Assembly: GCA_900545455.1 (NCBI GenBank)
Contig: UQZF01000106.1
Coordinates: 1-9,319, forward strand
Reading direction: 5' to 3'
Length of the DNA: 9,319 nucleotides
Source: an uncultured Eubacteriales bacterium
GTDB taxonomy: Bacteria > Bacillota > Clostridia > Lachnospirales > Lachnospiraceae
A model generated the notes under the pieces. It was not told the origin of the DNA. It ran no database searches and was given only the letters and a program-made list of their open reading frames with translations. A program made the translations under genes and the position numbers. Positions 6,111 through 9,319 of the stretch are shown in pieces (position 1 is the stretch's first letter; each line of letters starts with the position of its first letter).

Positions 6111-7152
6111 ACTCATCCTCCAGTTCAAGCTCAATCCTAAAGCATGCACCGCCCGTCTTGCGGTTCTCAACCGATATTTTTCCGCCGTGTGCCTTTACTA
6201 TGGTCGCACATACCGTAAGTCCGATTCCGGCATTGCCTTTTCTTCCGTCCGCCACGGTATTCTGCCTTGCATATCCACCTGTAAAAATATGGTCAATTAT
6301 ATCCTCCGGAATACCGCAGCCGTTATCTTTTATCTCAAATATTGCTCTGTGGTTCTGAGTATACACTTCAAGTTCAAGCCTGTCCATACCGTCAGCATGC
6401 AGCACCGCGTTCTCAAGTATATTCATTATAACCTGCTCCATAAGTATCGCATCCATCGGTATAACAACTATTTCATCCGGAAGTATAACATTAACCTCCG
6501 TGTCCGGATAATGCTTATGAAACTTAACAAGCACGGAATCTATGAGCTCGTCAAGCGCAATCGGTGTCTTGACAATCCTCACATTATCCCCATCAAGCCT
6601 TGTTACGGAGAGAAGGTTCTCAACCATTCTGCAGAGCCACTGTGAATCTTCTTTGATACCTGTAAGCAGTTTATCTTTCTGCTCATCGGAAAATTCATTT
6701 CCTTTCTCAAGCAGTGCGGAGCTTGCGCCGTATATTGTGGTGAGCGGTGTTCTAAGGTCATGTGATACCGCACGCAGAAGATTCGCTCTCATCTTCTCCT
6801 TCTCGCTCTCCGACTTAATCTGCTCCTGATACCTTATCTTACTTGTAAGGTAACTTGTGACAAGCGCTATTGCAAGCATTATGAACACCGATGCCACATT
6901 CTCCGACAGCGAAAGGCTTATCCTGAAATACGGAAAAGTGAACGCGATATTTACGATGAACACGCTTATGACCGCGCCAACCGTACCGTACACATAGCCG
7001 TCCGTGTACACCGATATGAGAAAAACACAGAGCATGAGCACTGTAGGAATCAAAAATTCATTGCCAAAAAAATATTGAATCGCAAGGCAGGTCATAAAAC
7101 CCACAAAAAGCGTGATAACCACTCTTAATATGTTCTTAATTACTCTCAACAC
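6091..7152 (-). CDS. Membrane sensor histidine kinase with DUF4118 (KdpD C-terminal-like)
   Basis: A 353-residue sensor kinase. Four membrane helices near residues 8-28, 33-50, 53-73 and 86-105 form a DUF4118-like sensor of the kind found in the middle of KdpD. The large cytoplasmic N-terminal KdpD and universal-stress domains of full KdpD are absent. The H-box has His131 (AVSHDLRTPLT), the N-box Asn248 (NILENAVLHA), and the ATP lid motifs are DNGCG (276-280) and GNAGIGL (306-312), so it looks catalytically complete. The listed start is a GTG with GGAGG (7157-7161) 4 nt upstream. The next codon, TTG at 7149, has better 7-nt spacing and may be the true start. It heads the operon, 44 nt beyond the prfA terminator. 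I could not identify a convincing promoter in that gap. Confidence 0.92.
   Translation of the reverse strand: MLRVIKNILRVVITLFVGFMTCLAIQYFFGNEFLIPTVLMLCVFLISVYTDGYVYGTVGAVISVFIVNIAFTFPYFRISLSLSENVASVFIMLAIALVTSYLTSKIRYQEQIKSESEKEKMRANLLRAVSHDLRTPLTTIYGASSALLEKGNEFSDEQKDKLLTGIKEDSQWLCRMVENLLSVTRLDGDNVRIVKTPIALDELIDSVLVKFHKHYPDTEVNVILPDEIVVIPMDAILMEQVIMNILENAVLHADGMDRLELEVYTQNHRAIFEIKDNGCGIPEDIIDHIFTGGYARQNTVADGRKGNAGIGLTVCATIVKAHGGKISVENRKTGGACFRIELELEDEYEEQQI
6117..6121 (-). promoter_or_regulatory. Response regulator ribosome binding site inside the kinase gene
   Basis: GGAGG on the minus strand encodes part of the kinase's acidic C-terminus (ELEDEYEE) and lies 6 nt before the ATG at 6110. 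The reading frames overlap by 20 nt, a typical coupled kinase-regulator arrangement. Confidence 0.75.
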
Positions 7153-7195
7153 CCTGCCTCCTGTTCATCCATCTATGCTCTGCATCAGCAAAGCC

Positions 7196-7218
7196 AAAAA
7201 GGGAGCATAAGCTCCCTT
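7196..7218 (-). terminator. Intrinsic terminator of the prmC-prfA transcript
   Basis: On the minus strand AAGGGAGC (7218-7211), loop TTAT, and GCTCCCTT (7206-7199) form an 8-bp stem followed by a run of T (to 7196). The stem begins within the prfA stop codon (7217-7219), so terminator and coding end overlap. This separates the translation-factor genes from the kinase operon that begins 44 nt later. Confidence 0.88.
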
Positions 7219-8290
7219 AGTTTTCATTCATCTTTGCAAGTTTCGCAGCCTGGTCTGCAGCGATGCATGCATCAATTATTTCCTGAATGTCACCGTCCAT
7301 AATCTTGTCAAGCTTATACAGTGTAAGATTGATTCTATGGTCGGTCACACGTCCCTGCGGGAAGTTGTAGGTTCTTATTTTCTCAGAACGGTCGCCTGTA
7401 CCAATCTGGCTTCTTCTCGCATCGGCCTCGGCATCGTGTGCCTTCTGGCATTCCATCTCATACAGCTTTGCACGAAGAATTGCAAATGCCTTGTCCTTGT
7501 TCTGAATCTGCGACTTTTCTGTCTGGCTGTATACGACAATACCTGTCGGGTAATGCGTAAGACGCACCGCTGAATCGGTTGTGTTGACACACTGACCGCC
7601 GTTACCTGAAGCACGCATTACGTCGATTCTTATATCTTTCTCATCAATATGGACATCGACCTCCTCTGCCTCAGGCATAACGGCTACCGACGCAGTTGAT
7701 GTGTGAATACGTCCGCCTGACTCGGTCTCAGGCACTCTCTGTACACGGTGAACTCCGCTCTCATATTTAAGTATTGAATAAGCTCCCTGTCCCTTGACCA
7801 TGAACTCGACTTCCTTCATTCCGCCGATTCCGGTTTCATCCGCATTTATAACCTCTATCTTCCAGTGCTTTGCCTCGACATAATGAGTATACATACGGAA
7901 AAGCTCTGCGGCAAAAAGTGCTGCCTCGTCTCCGCCTGCGCCGGCACGAATCTCCACGATAACATTCTTGTCATCGTTAGGATCCTTCGGGAGAAGAAGA
8001 ATTTTCATCGTGTGCTCAAGCTCCTCAATTCTTGCCTTCGCATCGTTTAACTCTTCCTTCGCCATCTCGCGGAGTTCCTCGTCGCTCTCCGTGTCAAGAA
8101 GCTCCAAGCTGTCCTGTACGGTCTGCTGGCATGCCTTATACTCCTTGTACGCATCAACAAGCGGTGTAAGGTCGCTCTGTTCCTTCATGAGCTTTCTGAA
8201 ACGTGTCTGGTTCTCGACAACTGACGGATTGTTAAGTTCTGCCGTCAGGTCCTCATATCTCATTAACAAATCATCTAATTTCTGAAACAT
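7217..8290 (-). CDS. prfA: Peptide chain release factor 1 (RF1)
   Basis: A 357-residue class I release factor that recognises UAA and UAG stop codons on the ribosome and triggers peptide release. The codon-recognition PxT motif is present as Pro187-Glu188-Thr189 in RVPETESGGRIHTS, which marks RF1 rather than RF2. The peptidyl-tRNA hydrolysis loop GGQ is at 231-233 in SGNGGQCVNTTDSAVR. The residue after GGQ is Cys where many RF1 proteins have His. The N-terminal region is a long acidic helical domain, as expected. The frame extends to 8323, but the ATG at 8290 gives the standard N-terminus (MFQKLDDLL) and normal length, with AAAGG (8298-8302) 7 nt upstream. prmC, whose product methylates the GGQ glutamine, lies 42 nt upstream in the same direction. 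Confidence 0.97.
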   Translation of the reverse strand: MFQKLDDLLMRYEDLTAELNNPSVVENQTRFRKLMKEQSDLTPLVDAYKEYKACQQTVQDSLELLDTESDEELREMAKEELNDAKARIEELEHTMKILLLPKDPNDDKNVIVEIRAGAGGDEAALFAAELFRMYTHYVEAKHWKIEVINADETGIGGMKEVEFMVKGQGAYSILKYESGVHRVQRVPETESGGRIHTSTASVAVMPEAEEVDVHIDEKDIRIDVMRASGNGGQCVNTTDSAVRLTHYPTGIVVYSQTEKSQIQNKDKAFAILRAKLYEMECQKAHDAEADARRSQIGTGDRSEKIRTYNFPQGRVTDHRINLTLYKLDKIMDGDIQEIIDACIAADQAAKLAKMNEN

Positions 8291-8308
8291 ACTATTTCCT
8301 TTCCTGTC

Positions 8309-8323
8309 ATGGGCAGTGCCCAT
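8309..8323 (-). other. Small hairpin between prmC and prfA
   Basis: ATGGGC and GCCCAT form a 6-bp stem with a 3-nt loop (minus-strand loop ACT) just upstream of the prfA ribosome site. There is no T-run after it, so it is not a terminator. It may be an RNA-processing or stability stem, or chance. Confidence 0.4.
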
Positions 8324-8332
8324 ATCTCAATT

Positions 8333-9208
8333 CTATTTATACACCGCTGTGACCACGCGGTCTAATCCTGCAAAGTCTTTTATAACCTTAACATCAGTAT
8401 AACCATTATCGCGGCACATCCGGCTTACCTCCATGCCCTGATCATATCCTATCTCGAACATCAAAATTCCTCCGTCGAGAAGGTACTCACCGGCCTGAGC
8501 CGTAATCTCCCTATAAAAATACAGTCCGTCCTGAGTTCCGTCAAGTGCCAGTTTCGGTTCGTAATCCTTTACCTCCGGCTCTAACCCGTCAATGACATCA
8601 CTTCTAATATATGGTGGATTGGACAATATCATATTAAATTTACCTTCCACCTTCTCAAAAAGATTTCCCTGACAAAACTTAACGTCCGCTCCAAGTCTCT
8701 CGGCATTTCTCTTCGCCGTCTCAAGAGCCGTCCCGGATATATCCGATGCACATGCGTCAATCACATATCCGTCCTTTTTCAAAGTCAGATAAAGGCTCTC
8801 AATTATGCATCCCGAACCGGTACACATGTCGAGTACTCTCACTGAAGTGCCGTGTACTCTCTCAAGACACATTTTCGAAGCTGTCCTGACTGCCTCAGCT
8901 ACAAGAATTTCCGTATCCATACGCGGAATCAGAACATTCCCGTTTACCTCAAAATCATAGCCCATGAATGGTGCCGTTCCTTCTATATACTGCACCGGCT
9001 CCCTGTCCGTGCGCCGCCCTATCTTATCAAAATATTTCTCGGCAAGTTCAGGATTAACCTTTTCATTCCCCTGCATAAAATATGCAGTGCGGTCAAGTCC
9101 CGTAGTCCCGGCAAACAGAATCCATGCATCGACATCTGCTTCAGCAATCCCTGCTGCACGCAGTCTTTCCTGACCTTCACGCAAGAGTTCCCTGTTAGTA
9201 TATTCCAC
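8333..9208 (-). CDS. prmC: Peptide chain release factor N5-glutamine methyltransferase
   Basis: A 291-residue S-adenosylmethionine-dependent methyltransferase that methylates the glutamine of the GGQ motif in RF1 and RF2. The N-terminal helical substrate-binding domain (about 1-85) includes PVQYIEG. It is followed by IPRMDTE (94-100), the SAM-binding motif VLDMCTGSGCI (125-135), and the catalytic NPPYI (197-201) that contacts the glutamine. Length is normal for the family (about 275-295). The start is GTG at 9208, supported by GAGG (9216-9219) 7 nt upstream inside the end of the preceding gene, whose stop is only 2 nt away. The next gene is prfA, encoding its substrate. The neighbourhood and motifs make this secure. 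Confidence 0.97.
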   Translation of the reverse strand: MEYTNRELLREGQERLRAAGIAEADVDAWILFAGTTGLDRTAYFMQGNEKVNPELAEKYFDKIGRRTDREPVQYIEGTAPFMGYDFEVNGNVLIPRMDTEILVAEAVRTASKMCLERVHGTSVRVLDMCTGSGCIIESLYLTLKKDGYVIDACASDISGTALETAKRNAERLGADVKFCQGNLFEKVEGKFNMILSNPPYIRSDVIDGLEPEVKDYEPKLALDGTQDGLYFYREITAQAGEYLLDGGILMFEIGYDQGMEVSRMCRDNGYTDVKVIKDFAGLDRVVTAVYK

Positions 9209-9210
9209 CG

Positions 9211-9319
9211 CTATGCCTCTTCCTTTTTAAGATTCTCAATGTACGTCCTCCAGTCAAATACCGCCTCCACTGACGCGATTGCGACCTCAACCATGGAAGC
9301 ATCCGGCTCACTTGTCGTG
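9211..9319 (-). CDS. DUF1385 family protein, C-terminal fragment
   Basis: The minus strand is open from the window edge to a TAG at 9213-9211 and encodes 35 residues, including TTSEPDASMVEVAIASVEAV, then FDWRTYIENLKKEEA. From memory, the pattern TT-x-EPD-x-S-x-x-EVAI is characteristic of the C-terminus of DUF1385 (YqhQ-like) membrane-associated proteins of unknown function. In many Clostridia this gene lies directly upstream of prmC and prfA, which agrees with the order here. Its last codons contain the prmC ribosome site and the two genes are 2 nt apart, so they are probably co-transcribed and coupled. The start is outside the window. Confidence 0.8.
   Translation of the reverse strand, partial: TTSEPDASMVEVAIASVEAVFDWRTYIENLKKEEA

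Noticed and set aside
6043..6645. Plus-strand 200-residue open frame opposite the kinase and regulator genes
   Set aside because: It overlaps catalytic motifs of both signalling genes on the other strand. Its composition is typical of an antisense shadow.
7153..7195. Promoter for the kinase operon in the 44-nt gap after prfA
   Set aside because: TTGGCT near 7197 with a weak TAGATG-like -10 could be arranged, but neither box is good. I could not support a promoter call.

Overview
The window looks chromosomal and comes from a Gram-positive anaerobe of the class Clostridia, most likely the family Lachnospiraceae. This is an inference from the moderate G+C, the strong GGAGG ribosome binding sites, the gene order DUF1385-prmC-prfA, and a stand-alone DUF4118 histidine kinase next to MATE transporters. 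Nearly every gene is on the minus strand, so the window is best read from right to left.

Right end (9319 to about 7196, minus strand): the C-terminus of a DUF1385 protein, then prmC (glutamine methyltransferase for release factors), then prfA (peptide chain release factor 1). PrmC methylates the GGQ glutamine of RF1, so enzyme and substrate are adjacent. The block ends in a compact intrinsic terminator whose stem overlaps the prfA stop codon.

Centre (7152 to 613, minus strand): six tightly packed, co-directional genes with gaps of at most 30 nt, one overlap, and ribosome sites nested in upstream genes. They encode a KdpD-like membrane histidine kinase, a KdpE-like response regulator, two different MATE exporters, a six-helix chemoreceptor without a HAMP domain, and a nicotinamidase/isochorismatase-type cysteine hydrolase. 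The natural reading is a sense-and-export operon with a chemoreceptor attached. The ligand is unknown, and no kdpFABC genes are in view. The chemoreceptor gene is split by a +1 shift at a run of seven A (minus strand). Removing one A gives one continuous 502-residue receptor.

Left end (1 to 612): the last 36 codons of a plus-strand gene resembling DUF2798 converge on the operon. The 500-nt gap between them has no gene but is highly structured. It holds a 17-bp perfect hairpin likely to end transcription in both directions, flanked by two large imperfect palindromes (127-229 and 361-595). These palindromes share a conserved core but have unrelated outer arms, each self-complementary within its own copy. 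The second carries about 120 extra nt that fold into two further hairpins. This repeat pair and the broken chemoreceptor are the most unusual parts of the window.
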